The notes beneath the pieces were generated by a model, which was not told the DNA's origin, made no database searches, and saw nothing but the letters and a program-made list of their open reading frames with translations. This document shows positions 31,686 to 43,689 of a stretch of 64,000 nucleotides of DNA, piece by piece. The stretch spans positions 143,449 through 207,448 of the forward strand of contig JASAMV010001721.1 in the NCBI GenBank assembly GCA_030248065.1, read 5' to 3'. Each line of letters opens with the position of its first letter. Positions within the stretch are counted from its first letter, which is position 1. This DNA comes from Rhynchonema sp. JSB1_4. Its lineage: Eukaryota; Nematoda; Chromadorea; Monhysterida; Xyalidae. The position numbers and the translations under genes are program-made.

Positions 31686-34246
31686 ATGAATATTCTGCCG
31701 AAAAAACGCTGGCACGTCCGCACTAAAGACAATGTGGCGCGCGTTCGTCGTGACGAAAAGGAAGCGGCCGAGAAAGAAAAAGCCGAACAAGAGCGAGCCT
31801 TGTTGGCTGAGCAGGAGTTTCGCACGAATTTACTGCGTCAGAAAGCGGCCGAACGTCGAATTCAGGGCGGATTGGCCCTTGGACAGACGAACGAAGCGCT
31901 GCAAAGCCAGCTGCCGACCAGTTTCGTGAGCTCGAGTGACAAATCTGAAGATTTGGCTGCGAAGAATCAAACTAAAATTACGGACGAAACCGGCCATGTC
32001 AATTTCTTTGCTGATCTGGAAGAACAAGAGCGAACATTTGGCAAAAATAAAACGCACGAAACCGAGGAAAAGGCCGAGAAAGAAGCATACGAACGTAAAA
32101 TTGGCATCTTGAAATACCTGGGCGAAGGATCCGGGCAGTTGGAATCGGAGGCGAAGCCTTGGTACGCAACGTTGCCCACCGAACGTCGAAAATATGACTC
32201 CAGACAAGGTATGACATTGCAGAGAGTTACCGCGTGCTTTATCGCAAAAGTTGGGTGCACATTGTTGTTTGTGGCTGGAATCGGTGTAGTGGCAGGCCCA
32301 TGTGTGGGACGTAAGAATGATGCGGGGTTGGGACCAGAACAGAGATTAGGTTCGGGCTCGGCCCGGCCCGACTGACCAAAACAAACTGCGGCCCGGCCCG
32401 ATTTTGGGGTCAAAGGAACAAATCGCCCAAAAAGCCAAAATTTGCAACATTTTCTTGGGGAACCATGTTTGTGCTTTTGTGATTCGCTTTCTGTGGACCG
32501 AGTCCATTTGGGCCCCACAAGAAATGTGCATATGATCTGCGCGAAGCGCGATTTTTTGGAGATTTTTGGTCCAAAACCTCCCCTGTGTGTTTTAGTGCGA
32601 AAAGATCGTGTTCGGGCCGTTTAGTTTTTCGGTTTTTTCAGGCTTTCAAAGTTTAGGCCTTCTTTAAGACAATTTTATAACATGGGCTGGGCTTGTGCCT
32701 TCGAGAAATTTTATTGCCATTTTGCACCGAAAACTTTTTTTCGTGGAAAAATAAATGTTTAAAAATAAATTAAGCTGGTAATTTTTGCTTTAATTTTTTT
32801 TTCAAAAATTACCGGAGTCCGGCAAAAACTATCTTCTTTCGAAAAAAACGGTTTTTCCAAGGTGTAATAGTAAATTTGGGCGTTTTGTGTGGTCTGAGCC
32901 ACATTTTACAGGCAAGGCACGAATGCCTTTCCTGCATCTATCAATTGCTACGCTTCGCAATGTAGTTCCTGGTCCGGCGGGGAATTCAGTGTGCCTCCGT
33001 ACTTTTTCGGAGGGGAAGACCCAAATACTGGAAAATGTCACTTTTTGAGGCGGAAAATTTAATCTATTGTTGCCCCTTTTTGAAAAAAAAATCATAAAAA
33101 GTGTATTTTGGCGACTTCCAGTGATGTGGTTGGGGGGTATAGGGGGGTATTACCCCCAACTGCTAGATAGCTTTCTTGCTCCAAAACCCATACCCCCAAA
33201 CTGGCTAGCTAGCTTTCTTGCTCCGGTCACCAAGTAAAAAAGTGTTGATTTTAGTGCCAAAATGACCATTTTATGGGCCAAAATGGTCAAATTCGTTCAA
33301 ATTTTCTCACACGTGCACAAAAATACGCATTTTAAGGCTTATTTTAGCATAATTTCGACCAATTTTTATACCCCTGTTTTTGACTTCTGGACCAATACCC
33401 CCAAATCGGGGTACCTGGCTAGCTAGCAAGCTTTCTTGCGCCGGACCCCTCCAGCTAGCTAGCTTTCTTGCTCGGACCAACTACATCACTGGCGACTTCT
33501 GACAACGTTGGCCTAAAAATCACACATTTTAGGCGGAAAATGCTCATTTTTAGGCCTGAAAATGCATATTTTAGGAAAAAATTGGGGAAATTAGTGTACC
33601 CCGAGGAAAATTTGTGCACTAGTGTACCTTGGTCGGGGAAACTAGTGTACCTGAGGAGGGTTCCCCCTCCCCCCAGAAACCACACTGTTGCTGTGTATGC
33701 TTGGGCTCGTGTCGCCGAAAGCTTTCTTAGAAATAAATAATTGTGCTAGGAGGTGAAACAAGTTATATTTCTTGCAACGTGTGTCTTAATCCAGGCCTAC
33801 CCGCTTTCGTGACCAAAAACCTGTCCACTCCATCGCGGTCAACTGCACAGCAATCGAAAAACCAGAGCGCTGATGATGATGAAATTCGAATTGTCTGCGA
33901 ATCGAAATCCGATCGGAAGCGAAAGCACGAGAAAAAGAAGAAGCACAAGAAATCGAAACATAAAAAGACGAAGAAGCGCAAACGATCCAAATCAAGCAGC
34001 AGCGACTCGGATTCAAATTCGGAATCGGAAAGAAAGCCGATTGTGGTTTCGAGATCAGTAAATATCGACCAGTTGAGGGCTGAAAGGTTAGCCAGAGAGG
34101 CTAGTGAACGACTTAGAGCAGAACAATTATTGCGACGGGCCAGGGGTGAGGAGGACCGGCCTCTTCAGGCCAAGACTGAACCGAAACAAGTCAAACAGCG
34201 TTACAATTCGCAGTTCAATCCTGATTTTGCACGACAGAATCAGTGA
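31686..34246 (+). CDS. LENG1: LENG1 homologue (leukocyte receptor cluster member 1 family), two exons
   Basis: Exons 31686-32208 and 33795-34246 join in phase 1 to give 324 residues. The start MNILPKKRWHVRTKDNVARV and the following RRDE(A/K)-rich coiled coil are the CIR_N-type N-terminal domain that defines the family. FFADLEEQER and KIGILKYLGEG match the family's middle block, and the end holds NIDQLRAERLAREASERLR followed by RYNSQFNPDFAR, the C-terminal signature. Between them is a Lys/Ser-rich stretch (KKKKHKKSKHKK, SSSSDSDS) like those of splicing factors. Human LENG1 is a nuclear protein found with spliceosomal material; function here is inferred. AATAAA at 34364-34369 lies 118 bases after the stop. 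The 1.6 kb intron is filled with transposons. Confidence 0.93.
32958..33687. mobile_element. Second member of the CAGTGTAGTTCCTGG family, interrupted by a nested insertion
   Basis: The left end CAATGTAGTTCCTGGTCCGG and the right end CCCCAGAAACCACACTG are diverged forms of the termini at 20575-20969. The interior shares TGTATTTTGGCGACTT and CCTAAAAATCAC with it. It is split by 33119-33491. The flanks show no clear duplication any more. Confidence 0.6.
33119..33491. mobile_element. Nested hAT-like MITE with exact 8-bp target duplication
   Basis: Ends CAGTGATGTGGTTGG and CCAACTACATCACTG. GCGACTTC is repeated exactly at 33111-33118 and 33492-33499. The uninterrupted relative at 20575-20969 reads straight through this point (GGCGACTTTCGACATC), giving a natural empty site. 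The interior has several TAGCTAGCTTTCTTGCTCC units. Confidence 0.85.
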
Positions 34247-35114
34247 CATTGTATATTTTGTTTGATTTGATGGTGTCTGTATTTATGTTCTGGCTCTTGA
34301 AACTAGTTGGCTGCTGTTGCTCATTGGGGTTGAGTTCATGTTTATCCGTGACCGACTGTACAAAATAAAATGGTAAACTTCGTTCAGCCGACTAGGGATT
34401 TTAGAGTGGTTTGTCCTTCACGCTCATGATCAGCAACTGATGTGCTTGACTTTTCTGTACATCTGGATCCTTCAAATTTGACTTAAGAAGTTCATACAGT
34501 TTTAATTTTATCAAGTTTTATTCATGAAGCAAAACTCCACAATCAGAAATAATCATTCACATCCAGGGTTTTTTTGCCACCAATGGTGGCTCATTTGGCC
34601 ACTAAAATATTAAAATTGAATGAGCCACAAGATTTTGGCTAATGAGCCACTAGGCTTTCATTGAACCGGTTCCTCAACGAGAATGAGCCACTAAGTGAGC
34701 CACAAGATTTTGCCAAATGAGCCACCAATGGGCCACTGGCCCATTTTGAAAAACCTTGTTCACATCTCAAAAACGAGATTCACTAGCGCTACAGTACAAC
34801 AAAGGACAGTTGACAAAAGCATATTAACACATAAGTTCAACGTAACTGTATTAGGAATTCTAACACAACATCAAAAAAGGTGACCAGATCACAATAAAAC
34901 TGCTAAGCTCGATTCTAATAAATAATATCATGGCCGGTATCAAACTTGGTGCTTGGTTCGATGTTAGCCACAGTTCAACATCAGTTTATTGTATTTGCGC
35001 TTTACCACTGTCATTGGTCAAAATTTGGAGCAGCAAGTAAATCTCGCAGAAAGGCGAGCGAACCGATCACCAGGTTTGGTGTCAAAACTAGTCGACATAC
35101 TGTATTTTCCATGG
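34247..35114. other. Convergent intergenic stretch between LENG1 and APCDD1
   Basis: It holds the LENG1 3' UTR, the TGAGCCAC cluster at 34567-34757, and TTTATT at 34985-34990, a plausible minus-strand AATAAA for APCDD1 125 bases past its stop. Confidence 0.45.
34567..34757. repeat. Cluster of TGAGCCAC motifs in direct and inverted copies
   Basis: About eight TGAGCCAC or GGCCAC units occur in 190 bases, with ATGAGCCACAAGATTTT repeated and GGTGGCTCATTTGGCCAC at the left edge forming an inverted partner to the right end. No coding frame covers the unit. Confidence 0.5.
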
Positions 35115-38100
35115 TCACCACCTGACCACATGCACGATCGCCACACTCACAAGTCCAATCATGATCCCAAATGCTCGTAGTGACATTGCAGCACTTGTCT
35201 GCCACAACATGTAAAGTCCGTGGTCAGTAATATCAACTGCGGTGGGCAGGTCTTGCTTGCCACCTTCCAATGAGACTACCAGTGTCATCTCCTCACATTT
35301 GCGCATGGCGCCCACTCGGAATGCGCTGGGCATCTTTGAGTACCGGTCCATAGTTGCCAGATCGCCGGTGTACAACAACAAAAGATGGTCGCTATCATTG
35401 GTAACATCCAGTCTGGCCAGGTCGTTGGCACGTGATGGCACGAGCAGTCCGAGTGCGTGACAGCCACCTGACTCACTAACGTCGACGTTCACGCCGATTG
35501 ACCTGCAAGGATGAGCTGGTGTTTTGTCTTGGGGGTGATGTGACGGGATCAAGTTAGTGTCCGACTCCGTTCGTCCTTTTTTATGGTAAAACCGATACAG
35601 CGGCTGGACTGTTTATCAAAATCAAACAAGCTGTTTGTATTCAGTTCAAAGTCACAAACTGACCAGTTTGCATCTTTTGGGCCACAATTGTGCGCGTATC
35701 GGAAATTATCGGCCATGATGCGTGACTCAGGCATGATCTGCATTCCCTGAATTTCGTAAGTGATTCGCTGTGTCGTGGGCAGACGACGGTTGGTCAGCAT
35801 TTCGTGCGCTGTGTACAGGCCTCGAACTGGAAAAATGACAGTTACTATTGAAAATGGGGCAACTGGAATCTACCATCTTTGTAGTGATGGGACTTGATCC
35901 TGTGATGAACCTTCACGTTTCGACTTGTGCAATAAACGGCTGATTGGGAACCTAGCCTTTTTGAAGTTATTCATTGCAAAATGGGGTTGACGTTATTGGA
36001 TGGTCACTTTGACGAATATACACTGTAGTAATTCTCTTGTAACAATCACCAACCGGTCAAAGTGTATGACGGTTTTCGGCACAGTGGATCGTTGTAGAAG
36101 CGATGCCTGAGCACCCACAAGCCGGCGTCGGCCAAATAAGACATCTGACGGTGCACGTACCTGGGAAATAATAATCAAAATTTTGACCAATGTTTGGAAT
36201 TCGGTATCTGTTCACTGCAAAAAAGAGAGTCACTCACAAAGAGACTCAACGGAAGGTCAGTGACCAATTAAAAAAAGACAACAATTGGTGGCCCGTTTCG
36301 TTCTGTTTTCACGCAGACGGACGATGCGCCGGGCCATCTGTGCACCAAATGGCCACGTGACCCTCAATAACCCAACCAGTGCACTTACATTCCATGAATG
36401 TGCGATTCACACGTGGTCGATATCCAATCGCCATTCAGATGCAATGCCGGTCGCGGTGCATGACCCACAGCTGGTCGTGACTTGCGCATCATCGGTGGTC
36501 GGACCTCGTCAGCCGCGTTCACTTGGTCGCAAACGACGCAGTCGAATGACTGAAATGTTGGCCTTATTTGTGACTATGTACATAGTCCGCACTCAGTTTA
36601 TACCTGTACTGACCTGCCATGGGACCCCGCATTTTCGATGTGTCGGTTACTGGCAGGCAAATTCACCACAGAGGGACACAAAAGAAGGTCGATGGTATTG
36701 TGTTCAGGTAATTTATTTACTGACCTATGGCGAATTCGCAGCGTAGTCGATTATGTCAGCATCGTTTCGCCAACACAAACCTATAACCTCCCAAAAATAA
36801 AGAGTACTGCATCAATACCTTGAGCACATTCCTCAACGGCGGCATGAAATGTGTGGGTGAACGTTCGGCGTTCAATTCGATGTCCCATAGAACGATGCCA
36901 AGATGCAGTTCGCGCACAAAGTAGTCGCCGTGGGATGACCTGTAAAGATCTGTGAATTATTGTTGTCCAATTTCGGAGTTGGACATGGGGCTCATACAGG
37001 TTTTTCGAGTGGATTCTTTACACTTCAAAGCGGTGTTGCTCAACCTGTGATCCTTGGTATGCTCAAAGGTGTCACATTGCATGACCTGAACACATTTATG
37101 CCCGAACCTCCTTTCATCCTGTCGAATCAACTGAAATCCACCGACGGAAAAGTTGACCGAATGAGCACAATCGATTTCGTCTGTTTCATCATCAGCCAAT
37201 CCAACTTTGCGACGTGACTCGATTGAACGACGACTTTGGTGCACCGTCACCTGCACATTTCAAACTCGGTGATCGGTTTAGGTAGCTGTGCACCATGTGT
37301 TTCTCTATATCATGCCCCCACTTGGTTAGGTGCAGGTACCTACCCCAGCATAATTCAGCTCGTTGTGTCACATCAACTATTGCCATGTGAACACATATAT
37401 GCACACCATCTTGTCTCACCAGGGACCGGTCGATATTAGTTTCCTATCGCCCAACGTGCTCAGGCACAACCAACACCATCATGAGACCAACCAATCTGTA
37501 GGGCAACAGATCTGGCCACGGGAATGTCTTGTCATTCTCCACCCTGCACGTGCGACGCAGTGATTCGGTCAACTTTTTTGCAGCGTGACGGGTGTATGGA
37601 ATGATCTCAACGCGCTCCAGTGTTGCGCTGAAAATGGCAGTATGATGATGTTGTGTGAATAAGGCAACTTGATCGATGCCATTGTTAGTGAATAGATCGG
37701 CTGCTTTGCAGTATTTGCCTTTTGGATCAGGGATGTGTTTTGACATTGACTGCGAATGTTGCAATTTTGAACAGCATTAAAAGGGATTGACTATACAAAT
37801 GAGTTGCTCGTGTACTGTGACATATTCGGAAATTGTGCACCTCAAACTCCGATCAACAAGTTAGACAATCAAATGTTCTAAAATCTCAACGAAAGGCCCC
37901 GGGGGATGCAAAACCAGCTCGTTGTGTTTTTTGCTGTCATGTGGTGACCATTTTGCATTCACACAGACGATGACCCTGGCAACTCAGAAAACTCCCATGG
38001 CCACCCGAGCACTCACCCGGTCTCAGTCGCTCCCGGCACATTAAGTGATTTGCCCACCAATTGTACAGTCCCTCTCACAAGTAGTGCCTCTCGCGGCTGC

Positions 38101-38368
38101 GTGCACTCAAAATCGTCGTAGCGAAAGTGTCGCATCACAAACCGCCCACCGTCATAGAACTGCACATGACGAAGTGCGAATTCGCCATAAGCTAATGTTT
38201 CACACGCTGACGATGTCCAGATACCATCAAGTTCGGGTGGTTCGACCAATCGACGTGTATCATCCCGCAGTAATACAGCTTCGGCACCGCACTGACCCGC
38301 GGACGTGAGGGGTAAGAGGGCTGGGTCGCTGATAACTGGCAACCAATCCGGTTGGCCACTGCAGGTGA
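35115..38368 (-). CDS. APCDD1: APCDD1 homologue (Wnt antagonist family), first exon not found
   Basis: Coding order 38368-38017, 37627-37492, 37250-37108, 36939-36819, 36549-36389, 36160-36054, 35826-35664 and 35502-35115; all phases agree, giving about 523 residues. The family consists of membrane glycoproteins that dampen Wnt signalling by binding ligand and receptor. Two copies of the diagnostic module are visible: ELDGIWTSSACETLAYGEF near the start and LNGDWISTTCE in the 36549 exon, each followed by a beta-rich stretch with paired Cys. DCAHSVNFSVGGFQLIR aligns with the linker. The C-terminus FGIMIGLVSVAIVHVV is the single membrane helix. The first exon found begins in phase 1 after TTTCCAG, so a signal-peptide exon must lie upstream. 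The 37492 donor is GTTGGT and has alternatives. Confidence 0.9.
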
Positions 38369-41300
38369 CTGGAAAGAGAGACGTTAGGACACAGTGCATC
38401 ATGTGCATTTTTGTAGTTCGGTGACATTATAAAACAGAGGGCACTGTACCTGCATTGGTTTCTGCCTACAAGAGGTGCATGTGTCCTTTATAGTGACCAC
38501 CTGTGCGAAACATACCACATAATATTTTTCCAATTTTTCCTAATTTTGTACTCTGCTATCGTAAATTTCCTAATTCGCTGCCGTGCAGTTACATATTTAC
38601 GCCCCCCCTGGTTAATTCCCAGATGTAAACCCGAAATCGACTGTTGAAACATTCGAGCAGCACACACAACAGCAACAACAGTGGCTGATGTTTCACGAAA
38701 GAATCAGTCGACTGCTTCTTAATCGACAGCTCAGCTTGAGAAAATTATGAAAAAAGTGCCGACCAAACCTGATTGAAAGACGAAGCTTGTTGCCAGGAAG
38801 TGTAGCACCGACAGCGGAGAACCAATCGACTTTAACCAGTCAACCATTTTTGCTGGGAAGAAATAGCACCGCAGCGGGCAGAAATTGATTACATTTTCTC
38901 ATTGACTGTTCCTGATATCTGAAAGTCGAATTGGTAATCGCAGTGTTGTAGGTGTTACACTGCTACCTATATACACATCTGGTATTGATACCGTAGCGCA
39001 TTGGTGTTGCGCATAAGCAACCAAGGACCGGTTGTCGGACATAAAAAATTGGGTGTAATGATCCCAAGTGCAAACAAATTGCCGTAACGAAAACTTTACA
39101 AGTCTGTTGCGTCCGGGCAACTTCTAAATCGATAAAAATATTCTCACCCAGGCGTTGATTGATCGAGAAACAGTAGCCATACAATTGACCAAAAGTGACG
39201 CATCACGAAATAAAAAGGAAACCGAAAACAATGGCGAAACACTGAATAATAATAGAGAAAGGCGTGGTGGACCTTGGGAAGAGTGACCGACAAGGTAACT
39301 ACCGTACGAGTGTCCACAACGTAAACACGGAACGATGGATGAAAAATAGCTCGACAACAACTGCAGTATTGTTGTGTGGGCTGTATTCTCAAACCAGTTG
39401 TGTGTTATTGTTTACTTGTGAAAGTATTTTCACGGTAACCGAAATGCATAGTTTAGTGGTTATTACTTCATGATGCGAGGTTTAACTTTCAACGTTGTGG
39501 ATTTCAGAAATGAATAGCACATTGATTCGAAACAACAGCAACAACAGTTACTCAAATACGGGCCTTATGAACTGCAGGGAGTGTGAAAACGCCAAGGTCC
39601 ACACCATCGTGTCGTGTTTTCTTAGCACTTCAATCCTGAATGTCATGCTACGACATTGTCCACAACCCTACTTGCCTACAGTAGCCTTGATTATTGTTTA
39701 ATAATGAAAAGACAACAAGCATTACATTTTCGGGGTGGGGCTCAAAATCTGAGACAAATTTTAGACAAAGGTGTTATGAATGTTTGTCGTCGTTTATTGA
39801 ATTTTTATTGAGACCATACGTTTTCGGTTATCATAGGAAATCCGGCATTAACGACGCATTGTGAGAGGACCAAACTGTCCGGTACTGTACAGAGTCACTA
39901 TAAACAAGGTAGACTGTATTCCAACGTGATGTTCGTCGCAGTCTTGTGCAATTATGTAGAATGTGACGTCGAGTGGGTGCCCGGTCACGCCAGGGGTCTA
40001 TTTGTTATGTCAACAGTCAGTCCCCGATGGCGCAACGGTGAGTGACGTATCAGGGGCACCCCCTGCTGTGAACCATTGTCATGTGGCTGCTCAAGGGCTC
40101 GACCCGCAAACACATAGGATCGTGAATTTGAGGGTTGTCTCACAATTGAAGGAAGTTGGGATGGGAATTATTAGTGACGCATCAACGCCTCCAGCAATCT
40201 GCCTGTCTCTGGGATATTTCTGTCCGAAATTCGTGTGCTCTCGGATAATTGCAGTATCTGGCGCCCCCGGAAAATTGCACCATTCATAAGTGTCACTCAA
40301 TTAGTGCGCTTGCTAGTAGTACGGTAGCAGAACAATGGCACCACTTTCACTCGTGGCTGGCTGAATCGGGCCAGTTCAGGTTCGGTCAAGTGGAAGTCCT
40401 GTAAAAAACGTGTTGGGGGCATACGGGAACTTGAACGAACGGAGAGGGGAGGGCACATGTGGCAGAGGGCTTCTTTCCTAGATTTTATCTATAAATTAAG
40501 AAAGTGGATGCTCTCCATTGTTCAGCGCATTTAGCAGAATTTGACATGACCATTTGTCCACTCGATGAAACTGCGGCAAAACGGGCTTTGATCCCATTCT
40601 GTGATGCATTAGCAATTAAAAACAAGATGTTCACAAGATTGAAAATAACGGCGATAGTGAACAAATGAGCGAATAATATTGACCTGAATTGCTGGTTCAA
40701 AATTGGGACCTCAATCGGCTTTTCCTGATCTGATATGACTGAACAATGCTTGCTGATTGTTGCACGGGCTGTGGCAGATTAGTCGAAAAACCCGCAATTG
40801 ACACAATGTTCAACCTTGGTGACATTAACGAATGTGCACATAAATTTACTACAACAGACACGGTCAGTTGAATGGAATCCATTAAGTGCATTGTCAGCTT
40901 AACAACCCGTTGCAATCTGGCGTGAACATTCATCGAATACGTTCCATCAATGGATATGTACACTTTGCGGTCAAAACAAAATGTTATGGATTTACGCTGA
41001 TCAGCAAACGACAGTCTTGCACTTACATATGTACATACTTATGTATACTTCTGTAAACAATAAAATGTGTAAACGCTAATGGACATTTCATATTTGACTT
41101 TCCTGAAGTCGTGAATCCAGGTAGCGCGATCTGAATACTAAAAATGCACAGAGACACGGTAAGCCGCAGCTGAAGAACTGGCCATGAAACAGGAACATAA
41201 ACTTGCCATCGAAATCGCACTTACAGTATATTGTAAAAAAACCTATCTTATGTACACGTCTTAGACATGTGTCACACGAATTGTTTCACTATTTTTTCGA

Positions 41301-43689
41301 CAGTGGTAAGTCCCCGTTTTTAACGTGATTTTGTGCCAACCGCACGTACTCATTAACAGGATTAACTGGTGTGCGCATGTTTCTGCGACGATGGAAAAGG
41401 ACTTTTTTGTTTGTACAAAATTGCAAGTACTGTGAACGTTTCGATGAGATCAGTTTTTGCCCTGGTTTTCGCTCTGTGGACATCGCAACAAAGGGGAAAC
41501 ACCGTTGTTATTCTGCGATTTGGTACAGCTGTATTACATACCTACTACATATGCATGGTTCTTTGTGCTGTTCATTTTTACCGATTTTTTCTTTTGCTTT
41601 ATCTTTGAAAGTGATTTCAACCAATTCCGTCAATTTCGTTTGATTTTTGTGGTCTCAAACCCAAGAGAACTATACTTTGTGTGTGGTACGCAGGTTGCAA
41701 TGACCCGGCACCCAGCGTGCTGTTTGGCCACGACGGAAAGTCTGGGGTAAACCACCGGTTTGAGTCCTCGTAAGTTACAGTGTGCCTGATCTGTCAGGGT
41801 GAAGTGCGCTGCAATTCAAATGTGGAGTACAAACTGAGATATATGGAGTGAAAAACTGTTTTTTCGACGGTCTCGGACTTGCAAAATATCAAGAAACAGT
41901 TTCACATGAAACCTTATGGTGACTTCTTCCTCCACAGACAGCGAGCACTCCACTTCCCACATTACATAGTTGGCCGTGGCAAGCAGCACTGGGGAGGTCA
42001 TCCCAATGTGATTTTCAGTTGTTTCATTTCGACCTGGTCTCTCAGACGGGCGGTGCACCAGGACTCGTCAGTGCAGTAGATTGTAACGTGACCCGCAAAC
42101 AACTCACGTCACAAGCTGGTTTATGCAGCAATTGACGCTAGATATCGTGCAAAGCAATGTGGAATGCAAACAAACGCTATTTGCACCAATCTGTCATATT
42201 ATACCACAAGATTGCGAAAAGCACAATCTTCGTTCGACTGTTGGTGACATCCGCTTGCCTTGTTCTGCAACTCACCACATTTTGGCGGCCCGGGGTGCAC
42301 CACGAACCAAAACCAAATGTGCGTGATGTTTACAAGTGCACACTTGCTATGCTGCCCAGCTCAAAGAGCCGTTTGTGCCCAAATTAGGCTAATTGTAAAG
42401 TGGTTGGCGCACGTTGCCCCATATGCTCATTAGCAGGTCCAGGGGGCATTATACTATTATAACACCGCAGCCTGGCCGGCGTGAACACAATTGCGCATGT
42501 CACCAGCGGATCCAGGAGGCCACAGGGCCCTAGGCCCCTTTGGTCAAAGTGGCCCCCAAAGTGGCCGTCACTTTCACAATGTGGTGATCGCATGGCACCC
42601 CATGTGCACTTGCAACACACTTCATCGACCTTTGGGGACAACCTATACGTCAACCACAATACAATAATCCCAAATATGAAAGCTGGTCGCAGGGTGAAGT
42701 TCGTGCACGCGAATGCAAAGTACACAATATCAATAGCTGGGTGCATTGCACAACAACAACACCAAACCGCTTTTCAACTAAAGTCCCCTCTGGTGATTGA
42801 ACATCAAAAAGGGTTTGGCTTTGGCTGCTTCTAAAAAACAGTCTCAGCGGTGCAGCAAAAGCCCAGCTTTGTTTACAACGAACGAGGCAGTTTTGTCTCA
42901 TTTCATTTTCGGCCAAGCATATAGTTTTTGCGCATTTCACATTTTTCTAAACTCCGTCAGCCAGAATGCGCTTAGCGGAAAACCCAAAGTCCGGAGTTTT
43001 TATTTTTCCCCACCAAAATTTTGGTGATGCGGTCATGTGCCTAGGTAAACAGACAAAGAAACGGCTGTGAATCTTTGTATACATGCAGTGAATTATTGTT
43101 CTATATGTCGTGTGCCACATTATGATCCCCACATGATCTGTCGCTCTCTCGACCCAAAGCGTATTCAAATCACTCACTGTACTCGATTTGCGCCCTGATA
43201 CAAATTTGTTAAATGTATTTGGAATGAATTCTTTTTCGGTATAAATTTTAAGATCGTGTCAGATGTTTAACGTTGTCCGCTAGATTGCCATCTCAACGAT
43301 TTCATCAAGCCGATAAAGTCTTTAGTAAGAGCGGAACACATGGCGAAAACGCATCGACTCACAAATGCAATGTATGTAGATGCACCACGGACGCAGATGT
43401 TCGCTTTTGACACCGTGCTCACCGGCATCGCTCTGTTTAGTTTGTTCACTATTCATAGTGAATATTTATCACCATGTGCTGTATTTCGCGCTGACGATGC
43501 CCTGGTGCACCGTCAGTCTGCAAAGTCTGCGAAACTGGTTTCCAAGCAACCAAAAGCACATTGCTGTATAATAAGGCACTACAATGCTTTCCAGCGAATG
43601 ACAAAATGCCGCGTCCCAATCAGTTCAATGATATGCATAACTTAGGAAAAACTTTAAAAACATAATTTGATTGCCTAAAAAGCCTAAAA
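38369..43689. other. 5.3 kb without a confident gene
   Basis: It should contain the first exon and promoter of APCDD1 (-). Seen: a transposon end similar to the one at 314 in reverse near 39880-39920, copies of the 50-base repeat near 42025 and 43489, and a GGCCACAGGGCCCTAGGCCCC fragment near 42520 that recurs near 48400. An exon-like frame with a membrane helix lies at about 40486-40738 (-) and is listed separately. Confidence 0.4.
40486..40738 (-). other. Possible orphan exon encoding a membrane helix
   Basis: After TTGTTCAG (acceptor-like, at 40739-40746) a minus-strand frame encodes a charged stretch and then FAHLFTIAVIFNLVNILFLI. No partner exon could be joined in phase, and no ATG precedes it in frame. 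It could be a lost APCDD1 signal exon only with a different frame, or part of another membrane protein. Confidence 0.2.

Noticed and set aside
41023..41220. Minus-strand hydrophobic frame considered as the APCDD1 signal peptide
   Set aside because: It lacks an ATG in frame and no phase-1 donor follows the hydrophobic stretch.
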